A DNA stretch of 48,182 nt, taken from contig NZ_CABVHY010000044.1 of NCBI RefSeq assembly GCF_902497875.1, positions 1 to 48,182 on the forward strand. Direction: 5' to 3'. Positions 32,624 to 41,100 of this stretch are shown here, one piece after another (within the stretch, counting starts at the first letter, position 1; every line of letters starts with the position of its first letter). The notes under the pieces are model-generated. The model was not told where the DNA came from, did no database searches, and saw only the letters and a list, made by a program, of their open reading frames with translations. This DNA is from Pseudomonas fluorescens. GTDB lineage: Bacteria; Pseudomonadota; Gammaproteobacteria; Pseudomonadales; Pseudomonadaceae. The position numbers and the translations under genes were made by a program.

Positions 32624-32902
32624 CTGTTGGCGCTTCTGTGGATAAGGTGTTTGCCTTCCTCTGCAGGCTACGTTCTGCGTGGCTTTGCGCAACATGATCA
32701 AAAAACAGCCAATACTTGTTTAAAACCCTGCTTCTGGATAAGTCACGGTTTTTCTTGAGCTTATGTGAATAAAATTGAGGGCGAATCTCGACTTGCCCAC
32801 ATTAACTGTGGGTGGCTATGTGGATAACTTGTTGGCGAAGCGCCAGGACCCTTGCTGCGTATAGGTCCGGCAGCGATAGATCATATTTCATACAGTTATA
32901 AG
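32624..32902. repeat. About 280-bp direct repeat, right copy
   Basis: Counterpart of 30678-30956 in the same orientation. Similarity resumes after it at about 32948-33034 against 31018-31106, including a REP with the same ACGCTTTCGCG start, so the whole duplicated unit is about 420-440 bp. Confidence 0.8.
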
Positions 32903-33097
32903 GCCCATGGGAGCGAACCAGGCAGACATTGTCGGAGAGGGGGATTGAGGTGGGTGTCGATTTGATCGGGTTTTCAGGTATGGACTGGTGTTGGTTATCA
33001 GGACGCTTTCGCGAGCAAGCTCGCTCCCACAGGGATATCGGTCGGTCACAACATTGTGGCCAGACATTTGCCCTGTGGGGGCTTGCCCGCGAAGCTT

Positions 33098-34390
33098 TTA
33101 CTGCGCCGCGACGCCCTTGAGGTAGGCCGGAGCTTCGGCGCCCAGGTTATTCAGCAGACGCTCGCTGTACCAGTCCACGAAGTTCACTACGCCAAACTCA
33201 TAAGTCTTGGAGTACGGACCTGGCTGATAGGCCGTGGAGTTGATCCCGCGCTGATTCTCTTCAGCCAGACGACGGTCCTGGTCGTTGGTCGCATCCCAGA
33301 CCTGGCGCATGCGCTCGACGTCGTAGTCGACGCCTTCGACCGCATCCTTGTGCACGATCCACTTGGTGGTGACCATGGTTTCCTGAGCACTGATCGGCCA
33401 CACGGTGAAGACGATGATGTGATCGCCCATGCAGTGGTTCCAGGAGTGCGGCAGGTGCAGGATGCGCATCGAGCCCAGGTCCGGGTTCTGGATCCGGCCC
33501 ATGAGTTTTTTGCAGCCTTGCTTGCCATCAATGGTCATCGACACGGCGCCCTTGAGCAGCGGCATGCGCACGATGCGATTACGCAGGCCGAAACTGGCGT
33601 GCGCGTAAGGGATTTTCTCGGCTTCCCAGGCAGACGCGGAGGCGGCTACGTGGTCCTTGAATGCCTGGTCGGCGCGGGGGTCGGTGACGTCGTCCCATTC
33701 CAGCAGGGTTTTCAGCAGTTCCGGGTGCGAGGCGTTGCAGTGGTAGCACTCGCGGTTGTTTTCCAGCACCAGCTTCCAGTTGGCTTTTTCGAACAAGGTG
33801 GTCTGAATCGCCACCTTGGTGTTCTCCATGTCGTACGGTTCCATGTAATGGTTCAGCGTCGACAGGAAGTCATCAATGGCCGGCGGGTTCTGCGCCAGGC
33901 TGATAAAGATGTAACCACCCGCGGTCTTCACATTCACCGGCTTGAGGCCGTACTGCTTCATGTCGAAGTCGGCGCCCATCTCGGTGCCGGCGAACAGCAG
34001 GCGCCCGTCCAGCTCGTAGGTCCACTGGTGGTAGTGGCAAACCAGCTTGGCGACCTTGCCTTTTTCGCTGGTGCACAGCCGTGAACCGCGGTGGCGGCAG
34101 ACGTTGTGAAACGCATGCACCTGGCCTTCGGCGCCACGAATGACGATGATCGGGTTCTTGCCGATCTGCAGGGTCAGGAAGTTGCCCTTGGTCGGGATCT
34201 CGCAGGTCATGCCGGCGATCAACCACTCTTTCTGGAAGATTTCCTGCATATCGATATCGAACAACCGCTCATCAGAGTAAAACGGCTGCGGCAGAGAGAA
34301 AGTCCGCTCGCGGCTTTGCAGCATCTCTGCGGTGGCCTTGCGTGCGGGTTCCAGCGGATCGCCCAAGCTCAGGGTTGCGGTGACGTCCAT
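33098..34390 (-). CDS. gbcA: Glycine betaine monooxygenase, Rieske oxygenase subunit GbcA
   Basis: Removes one methyl group from glycine betaine to give dimethylglycine and formaldehyde, using electrons from GbcB. It is 430 residues. The Rieske 2Fe-2S ligands are C98, H100, C118 and H121 (CRHRGSRLC ... CHYHQW). The mononuclear iron site follows the E-x2-H-x4-H pattern with E214, H217 and H222 (ECYHCNASH). The C-terminal catalytic domain ends GAEAPAYLKGVAAQ. GAGGAC lies before the ATG. It is divergent from gbcB, with a 288-bp promoter region between. Confidence 0.95.
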   Translation of the reverse strand: MDVTATLSLGDPLEPARKATAEMLQSRERTFSLPQPFYSDERLFDIDMQEIFQKEWLIAGMTCEIPTKGNFLTLQIGKNPIIVIRGAEGQVHAFHNVCRHRGSRLCTSEKGKVAKLVCHYHQWTYELDGRLLFAGTEMGADFDMKQYGLKPVNVKTAGGYIFISLAQNPPAIDDFLSTLNHYMEPYDMENTKVAIQTTLFEKANWKLVLENNRECYHCNASHPELLKTLLEWDDVTDPRADQAFKDHVAASASAWEAEKIPYAHASFGLRNRIVRMPLLKGAVSMTIDGKQGCKKLMGRIQNPDLGSMRILHLPHSWNHCMGDHIIVFTVWPISAQETMVTTKWIVHKDAVEGVDYDVERMRQVWDATNDQDRRLAEENQRGINSTAYQPGPYSKTYEFGVVNFVDWYSERLLNNLGAEAPAYLKGVAAQ

Positions 34391-34678
34391 CGTTTAAGTC
34401 CTCATGGCCATTCTGTGTGGCCGGCGAAAGTGGCTGATCAATCATGGTGCTACGCAAGGCTATTAAAATAGCGTCTATCTGTTGAAGCGAGTGTGCGGTC
34501 GCGCGCATCCCGAACCTTATCCATGGGCGACATGGCCCAATCTGTTCCCGACGCGCAACCCCCGGTGGTTGGGGGCTGGTCGCGATAAGTATGTGAATGT
34601 CGCAGATAGGTAAGTGGTCGGTTCGCACCTTGAGCAGAATCGCCAACATGAGGCCGACAGTCGGCCGTGGAGACCCGC
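34391..34678. promoter_or_regulatory. gbcA-gbcB divergent promoter region with 21-bp-spaced repeat
   Basis: The region separates the two halves of one enzyme system. GTCGC followed by GATAAGTATGTG (34579-34595) and GTCGC followed by GATAGGTAAGTG (34599-34616) form a direct repeat. The GATA blocks start 21 bp apart and match at 10 of 12 bases. The repeat is 62-100 bp upstream of gbcB. GbdR binding is the natural inference. A C5/G5 hairpin around 34558-34575 lies nearby. Confidence 0.6.
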
Positions 34679-35779
34679 ATGTCCAACAGCTTCCTGAACC
34701 CGGTAACAACCCAGACCTGGGCCAATGGTCGGCACATCGTCCGTTGCGTCAAAGTCATCCAGGAAACCTGGGACGTGCGCACCTTCTGTTTCATGGCCGA
34801 TCAGCCAATCCTGTTCTTCTTCAAACCCGGGCAGTTCGTCACCCTGGAGCTGGAAATCGACGGAGTGCCGATCATGCGCTCCTATACCATTTCCAGCTCG
34901 CCTTCGGTGCCTTATAGCTTTTCCGTGACCATCAAGCGTGTGCCGGGCGGCAAGGTTTCGAACTGGCTGCACGACACCCTGCATGAAGGCCAGGAGCTGG
35001 CAGTGCACGGCCCGGTCGGGCTGTTCAACGCCATGGACTTCACCGCGCCAAAAGTGCTCTACCTCAGCGGCGGCGTCGGTATCACTCCGGTAATGTCCAT
35101 GGCCCGCTGGTTCTACGACACCAACGCCAATGTCGACATGGTGTTTATCCACAGCGCCCGCTCACCGAAAGACATCATCTATCACCGCGAACTGGAGCAC
35201 ATGGCGTCGCGGATCGACAACTTCAGCCTGCACCTGATCTGCGAGAAGCATGGGCTGGGCGAGCCTTGGGCCGGTTATCGCGGTTACCTGAACCACAAGA
35301 TGCTCGAACTGATGGCGCCGGACTTCCTTGAGCGCGAAGTCTTCTGCTGCGGCCCGACGCCGTACATGAACGCGGTCAAACGCATGCTCGAAGCCCAGGG
35401 CTTCGACATGTCGCGCTATCACGAAGAGTCCTTCGGCGCGACTCCGCCGGAAGCGCGGGCCGATGCCGTGGAACAAGCCGAACAAGCGGCCGATGCCCCG
35501 GAAATCGACCTCGCCGACCTGCATCAGGTGGAATTCACCGCCTCCGGCAAAAGCATTCGCGTCGCACCGGGCGAAACCGTCCACGCCGCTGCCGCCAAGC
35601 TTGGCCTGCTGATCCCCAAAGCCTGCGGCATGGGCATCTGCGGCACCTGCAAGGTGATGAAACTCGGCGGGGAGGTCGAGATGGAGCACAACGGCGGGAT
35701 TACCGAAGAAGACGAGGCCGAAGGTTTCATTCTTTCGTGCTGCAGCGTGCCAAAGGGTGATGTACGGATCGAATTCTGA
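34679..35779 (+). CDS. gbcB: Glycine betaine monooxygenase reductase subunit GbcB
   Basis: Transfers electrons from NADH to GbcA. It is 366 residues from ATG 34679 (MSNSFLNPVTTQTW), with GGAG upstream. FAD-binding segment RSYTISSSP (about 71-79) and NAD-binding YLSGGVGITPVMSMARWF (about 127-144) belong to the ferredoxin reductase part. A linker rich in Glu and Ala (about 260-280) leads to a plant-type 2Fe-2S domain with the ligands in ACGMGICGTCK and a fourth Cys in ILSCCSVP. This reductase-ferredoxin order matches class IA/III-like Rieske reductases. Confidence 0.94.
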   Translation: MSNSFLNPVTTQTWANGRHIVRCVKVIQETWDVRTFCFMADQPILFFFKPGQFVTLELEIDGVPIMRSYTISSSPSVPYSFSVTIKRVPGGKVSNWLHDTLHEGQELAVHGPVGLFNAMDFTAPKVLYLSGGVGITPVMSMARWFYDTNANVDMVFIHSARSPKDIIYHRELEHMASRIDNFSLHLICEKHGLGEPWAGYRGYLNHKMLELMAPDFLEREVFCCGPTPYMNAVKRMLEAQGFDMSRYHEESFGATPPEARADAVEQAEQAADAPEIDLADLHQVEFTASGKSIRVAPGETVHAAAAKLGLLIPKACGMGICGTCKVMKLGGEVEMEHNGGITEEDEAEGFILSCCSVPKGDVRIEF

Positions 35780-35921
35780 TGTGAGGGCATAAAGGCTGGG
35801 CTGACAGGCGCTTAAAGGGTCAAGATGGTCGGGGTTTTTCGGGCAAGGGCATCGCGAAGGCGAACTTGCCGGGCTTTTCCCGATCAGTTCTTTACCCACT
35901 CTGCTGAAGGAGCCCTGCATT

Positions 35922-38039
35922 TTGTTCAAGCTCAGGACCGCGTTACTGCTGGGAACGCTGCTGATCTTCGGCAGCGGCGAAATGGAGGCGGCAACGACCC
36001 CGACCGTTGCCCCACCACCGGAAAAACCGGAACTGCTGGTCGAGGGCGGATTGCTCGGGGCAATCAGTTCAAGCATCGATGAAGTCCAGGACCAGCTCGA
36101 CCTCAATGAAGACCTGGTGGACGCCTGGCGCTTGCGCGCCGATCGGGCCGTGAGTGAGGTGGACCGGCTGGTCAACCAGCCCTCGTCGCGTTCGACCTGG
36201 AGCCTGATCGGTGATTTTCTGCTGTTGTCCGGGGTGTGGGCCGGCGCTTTTGCGCTTCTCAGCCTGCTCGGCGGCCTGCTTGTCAAGCGCCTCAACCAGC
36301 ATCGATGGCTGGGTACCCGTGCGCGCAGCCGGGCGCTGCTCCGCTACCTGCTGCCGTACACCTTGCCGGCAGTAATCTGCCTGCCATTGATGCTGTTCGT
36401 CAGCCACTTTCTGCAAGCCTCGATCGGCAAGGCGCTGGCCTTGTGTTTTGCCTATGCCACCAGCAGCGGTATTTTCTCGACCTCGGCGTTATTGTGTCTG
36501 ATCGTGATGTTCAACGTCGGACACAAGCGCCAGGCTGTGCATATCATCCGTGGCTACTCGGCGCTGCCGTTGTTCCTGATCGGCTTTTTCGCCGCGCTGA
36601 GCGATGCCCTGACCAGCCCGCAGATCGCCCGCCAGCTGGGTGGCAATATCACCAGCAGCGTCGCGGTGTTCACCGGGTTTTTCGCTTCGATAATCTTCGG
36701 TGTGCTGGTGATCCGTCTGCGCCGCCCGGTCGCTCATCTGATTCGCAATCGATCGCTGTCCCAGCGCATGAAGCAGCCCGCGTTGCAGGAGTCGTTACGG
36801 ATTTTTTCCGGGCTCTGGTACTGGCCGATCCTGCTGATGGTGCTGGTCTCGGCAATCAACGTGATCGGCGCCGGTGAGGACAGCCAGAAGGCGCTGCGCT
36901 GTGCGTTGATGACCACGGTGTTGCTGATCGCCATGGTGTTCTTGAGCACCTTGCTCCAGCATCTGTTCAAACCTCGCACTATCTTGACTCTCCAGCGAAT
37001 CAGCGCGTATAGGGAACGATTCCTCAGCCTGTTGCATGCGCTGCTGAGGATTGTCCTGGCCGTCGCGTTTATCGAAGTGTTGGGGCGGATCTGGGGCGTG
37101 TCGTTGTTCGAGTTCGCTGAGCGCAATTCGATGGGCCGGGCCATCAGTGACTCGTTGAGCAGCATCGGGCTGATCCTGCTGGTGACCTGGCTGTTGTGGG
37201 TGGTACTTGATACGGCGATTCAGGAGGCCTTGAAACCACCGGTCAGCAAGCGCTCGGCGCGCCAGCCGAGCACTCGGGTGAAAACCATCCTGCCGCTGCT
37301 GCGCAACGCGATCAAAATCATTCTGGTGGTGATCTGTGCGATCACCACTATGGCCAACCTGGGGATCAACGTCGCGCCGCTGCTGGCCGGTGCCGGGGTG
37401 GTCGGGCTGGCGATCGGGTTCGGTTCGCAGCAATTGGTGCAGGACGTGATCACCGGGCTGTTCATCATCATTGAAGACACGCTGTCGATTGGCGATTGGG
37501 TGGTGCTCGATTCCGGCCACGCCGGCACGGTCGAGGGCCTGACCATTCGCACCCTGCGCCTGCGTGATGGCAAGGGCTTCGTGCATTCGGTGCCGTTCGG
37601 CCAGATCAAGGCGGTCACCAACCAGTCGCGGCAATTCGCCTATGCGTTCTTCTCGGTGCAGTTCAACTACGATACCGATGTCGACAAGGCCATTGAACTG
37701 ATCCACGAGGCCGGGCGTTCCATCAGTGAAGATCCATTCCTCAAATACAACCTGCAAGGGCCGCTGGAAGTGTTCGGCGTGGACAAGATGGACCTCAACG
37801 GCGTGGTGCTGACCGCGCAGTTCCGCACGGTGTCGGGTGGGCAATACGTGGTGAACCGGGCATTCAATCAGCGGCTGAAAAAGCTTGTGGATAACAGCCC
37901 TTGGGTGCATTTCGCGCAAACTTATCCACAGCAGGTTTTGCTGCCTGTGCGCGGCGGGCAGGTGGATGAGCCTGAGGTTGAGGGGCCGCTAGCGGAAAGT
38001 CATACGCTGTTGCTGCCGGATCGGCCGATTGCGCAATAG
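35922..38039 (+). CDS. MscS-family mechanosensitive channel (YbiO-like)
   Basis: A large 705-residue inner-membrane channel that likely releases solutes on hypo-osmotic shock. It starts at TTG 35922, supported by AAGGAG at 35907-35912; no in-frame ATG gives a full signal peptide. A signal-like N-terminus (LRTALLLGTLLIFGSGEMEAA) precedes a periplasmic coiled region (about 40-90), then about ten membrane helices. The MscS core is ANLGINVAPLLAGAGVVGLAIGFGSQQLVQDV (about 475-505) with FIIIEDTLSIGDWVVLD. The cytoplasmic domain ends near residue 655, followed by a short tail. Its place next to osmolyte genes may be incidental. Confidence 0.88.
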   Translation: MFKLRTALLLGTLLIFGSGEMEAATTPTVAPPPEKPELLVEGGLLGAISSSIDEVQDQLDLNEDLVDAWRLRADRAVSEVDRLVNQPSSRSTWSLIGDFLLLSGVWAGAFALLSLLGGLLVKRLNQHRWLGTRARSRALLRYLLPYTLPAVICLPLMLFVSHFLQASIGKALALCFAYATSSGIFSTSALLCLIVMFNVGHKRQAVHIIRGYSALPLFLIGFFAALSDALTSPQIARQLGGNITSSVAVFTGFFASIIFGVLVIRLRRPVAHLIRNRSLSQRMKQPALQESLRIFSGLWYWPILLMVLVSAINVIGAGEDSQKALRCALMTTVLLIAMVFLSTLLQHLFKPRTILTLQRISAYRERFLSLLHALLRIVLAVAFIEVLGRIWGVSLFEFAERNSMGRAISDSLSSIGLILLVTWLLWVVLDTAIQEALKPPVSKRSARQPSTRVKTILPLLRNAIKIILVVICAITTMANLGINVAPLLAGAGVVGLAIGFGSQQLVQDVITGLFIIIEDTLSIGDWVVLDSGHAGTVEGLTIRTLRLRDGKGFVHSVPFGQIKAVTNQSRQFAYAFFSVQFNYDTDVDKAIELIHEAGRSISEDPFLKYNLQGPLEVFGVDKMDLNGVVLTAQFRTVSGGQYVVNRAFNQRLKKLVDNSPWVHFAQTYPQQVLLPVRGGQVDEPEVEGPLAESHTLLLPDRPIAQ

Positions 38040-38058
38040 TCAGGTCTGCGCAAAACCT

Positions 38059-38145
38059 GTGGGAGCCGGGCTTGCCCGCGAAGAACATGACGCGGTGTCT
38101 CATACAGACCTCGCCGCTTCCTTCGCGGGCAAGCCCGGCTCCCAC
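38059..38145. repeat. REPIN of the GTGGGAGCCGGGCTTGCCCGCG family
   Basis: GTGGGAGCCGGGCTTGCCCG (38059) and its inverse ending GGCTCCCAC (38145) with a short spacer, between the convergent channel and helicase genes. It may also serve as a bidirectional transcription stop. A lone half-unit of the same family lies at 42577-42599. Confidence 0.85.
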
Positions 38146-38180
38146 AAGGGTTGATGTTGTTCTCAAGTTCAATGTGGTTC

Positions 38181-41100
38181 TCAGGTGCGATGCTGGATCA
38201 GTTTGTTGCGCAGCTCTGCGCTGGCCTGCTGATCCAGTTCCAGCCAGTAGTACTGCTTGCCGGCGATTTCCGCTGCAGCAGGCAGGCCGTCGCGATACAC
38301 CAGTCGATTGCTGGCCAGTGCCGGGACCTTGTTGCCCGGCAGCAGCGTGCCAGCGAGGTTCAGCGGATCGACACCGCAGACTCCGATCAGGCTGCCGTCA
38401 TGGGGCCGCCGACGTACTTCGCGCAATAACGGAATCGCCTCTGGCAACGCGAATTGCTCGCCCGCCAGACCACTGACAAAACGTCCTCCGCGAATCTCGC
38501 CTCTGGCCTCCAGCCGATGGAAAGTGCGCAGCAGTTCGCGCCAGCTGGGCAGCCAATCGGCCTCGCGCTCCAGCAGACGCCAGAACACCACGCCATAACG
38601 CCGCAGCAAGGTCATTGCGACATGCTCCAGGGTTGCCGCTGGCGTTTGCCCGGGACGAGTGACTTCGCTCACCGCAGTCGGCGCCGTTCGGCGCAACAGG
38701 GCCCAACGCCCGGCATCGTCCATGCCGCCGATAAACGCCCCGCGTCCACGACGACCGCTGCGGGCCTGGCGTTTGCTCGCCGGGGTAATCAGCGCGCGCA
38801 ACCCGGCGAAGCTGTCGGCATTTACCAGCCCGGCGCCCACCAGCTCCTGCAATGCGCTTTCCAGTTCGCTGCGCAGCAGATGGGCTTCATGCAGCAGTTC
38901 GTCGAAAAACAATGCGCCCTGTTGACTCAAGGCCAGGTGGACCTTTTGGGCTTTTGGTGACAACTCGCTGCTGTCGGTCTGTTCGGTCAAACTACTCCAG
39001 AGCGCCACCTGGCTACGCGGCAGCAACACGATCGGGGTGCTGCGCAGCGCCGCACTCGCCGGTTTGCTGTGCGCGGTCAAACGGCTCCAGACCAGTTTGC
39101 CGCTGCGGCACAGGTCATCCAGCCAACTGGCGCTATAACCCTTGAGGCGCGCCGGCAGAATATCGCTGTCCCAGGCCGCGGCCGCCGCCGGATAGCCTTC
39201 GAACTGGCTGACGATTTCTGGCAAAACGGCACTGCCCTGGCCCTGGGTCGAATTGGAAACATGCTGCCAGTCGAATAGAAAACGCATGAAGTCCTGCAAC
39301 GCTACCGGCTCGATTTCCCGGCGCAGGCGTCTGACCGTGTAGCGATGAATGCGCGCCAGCAAATGCCGCTCGCACCATTGATCCTGAGTTGCGCCTGGGC
39401 TGAAGCGGCCGCGCAGCACGTATCCTTCAGCTTCCAGTTGCGCCAGGGCCTGAGTGATGCGGGCCGGCGGCAGCGCCAGCGGTTCGGCGATCTCGCTTAG
39501 CGGCAGCGGCCCGAACCCGCTGAGTCTCGCGCGGATCACTTCCACCAGCGCCTCATCGCCATTCCACGCCTCATCGAAGCCGGGCAGGGCCTGCAACTCA
39601 GGTTGCAACAGAACCTGGGGATAGAGCGTGCGCAGCAGCGTCAGACGTTCCAGTGCCAGCCACAACGATTGCCCGGCATTGATCTGCAAGCGACTGGCGC
39701 GACCAGTGTCGGCCAGGGCCTGCAGCCAGGTCAGCCACTGCTCATTGGCTTGCGCCTCGGCATCAGTAATGCACGTCAGGCTCATCAACGCTTCGTGCAT
39801 TTCATCGGCACCGGTGGGCGTCGGCCAGGCTTCGTCGCGCACCGCTTGAATCGCCTCGATATCCAGGGCACCGAGGTCATCGGTCGATTGCGGGTCGCTC
39901 CAACGGCGGTTGAGCACAGCCTGGGTGCGCCGCTCTTCCAACGGTGCGTCATCGAGAAAGGTGTAGGGCCGCGCGCTCAGAATCTCTGCGGCCAGGGGCG
40001 AGGGGGCCGGCAGGTCGCGGCTGATCAAGCGGATTTCGCCGTTCTCCATGCGTCGCAGCAAGGCGAGCCAACCTTCGCTGTCCATGGCCTCGTGCAGGCA
40101 GTCATCGAGGGTTTGTTCCACCAGCGGATGCTCGGGAATTTCCCGTTCCCCTGCGAGGTTTTCCAGGCAGGCGATCTGATCGGGAAACACGCTGGCGATC
40201 AGGTCTTCGCTTTTCATCCGCTGGATCTGCGGCGGGATTTTGCGGCCGCCGCTATAACGTGGCAGGGCCAGTGCGACGCCGGCATTCCAGCGCCAGCGCA
40301 CGCCGAACAACGGCGCCTCCAGCACGGCCTGAATCAGGGTGTGCTCGGCGCTGTTGCTGTTGAGGTAGCGCCAGACTTCATCCAGCTCGAAGCTGTGGCT
40401 GGTGGACAGCGACAACACGATGGCGTCCTCGCTGGCGGCGGCCTGTAACTCGAAGTTGAAGGTACGGCAAAAACGCTTGCGCAGCGCCAGACCCCAGGCG
40501 CGATTGATCCGGCTACCGAACGGGCTGTGGATGATCAGCTGGGTACCGCCGGACTCATCGAAAAACCGCTCCATGATCAGCGTGTCCCTGGATGGCAAGG
40601 CGCCCAGGGTCAAACGTGCACGCGCCAGGTATTCCACCAGCTGCCCGGCGCTGGCGAAATCCAGGCCGAGGCTGTCGGTCAACCAGTCGAGACTGCTTTG
40701 TAGTTCGCCGGGCGTCGCGCCGAGCAATTCATCGAGGCGGGCTTGCAAGCGCGCCACGGCGAACGACAGTTCCGCACTGCGCCCCGGTGCTTCGCCGAGC
40801 CAGAAGGGGATGGTCGGCGGTTGTCCCTGGGCGTCTTCGACCCGAACCTTGCCGGTTTCGACCCGCAGGATCCGGTACGAGGTATTGCCCAGCTGGAAGA
40901 TGTCGCCGGCGATGCTTTCAACGGCAAAGTCCTCGTTGACGCTGCCGATGTTCAGACTCTGGGGTTCCAGCAGGACGCTGTAGTCGGCGTTGTCCGGGAT
41001 GGTTCCGCCGCTGGTCACGGCGGTCAGTTTGCTGCCGCGCCGGCCGCGCAGGGTACGGGTCAGGGCATCGCGATGCAGGTAGGCGCTACGGATGCCCTGC

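Larger units (their letters stand above)
32242..33097. other. Rhs2-to-gbcA intergenic region, right duplicated flank
   Basis: This 856-bp noncoding region contains the right copy of the repeat (32624-32902), the exact 37-bp repeat at 32247-32283, two partial units with an identical 21-bp start (32420-32440 and 32612-32632), five exact TGTGGATAA words and a REP at 33007-33030. A perfect 9-bp-stem hairpin (ATTGATCGT/ACGATCAAT) lies at 32501-32521. No coding frame is convincing. Confidence 0.65.

Noticed and set aside
30664..33034. Replication origin, because of the TTATCCACA cluster
   Set aside because: No dnaA, dnaN, gidA or AT-rich unwinding element nearby, and the word is also frequent in coding sequence here.
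30664..33034. CRISPR array, because of several repeats
   Set aside because: Repeats are unequal in length and spacing, degenerate, and no cas genes are present.
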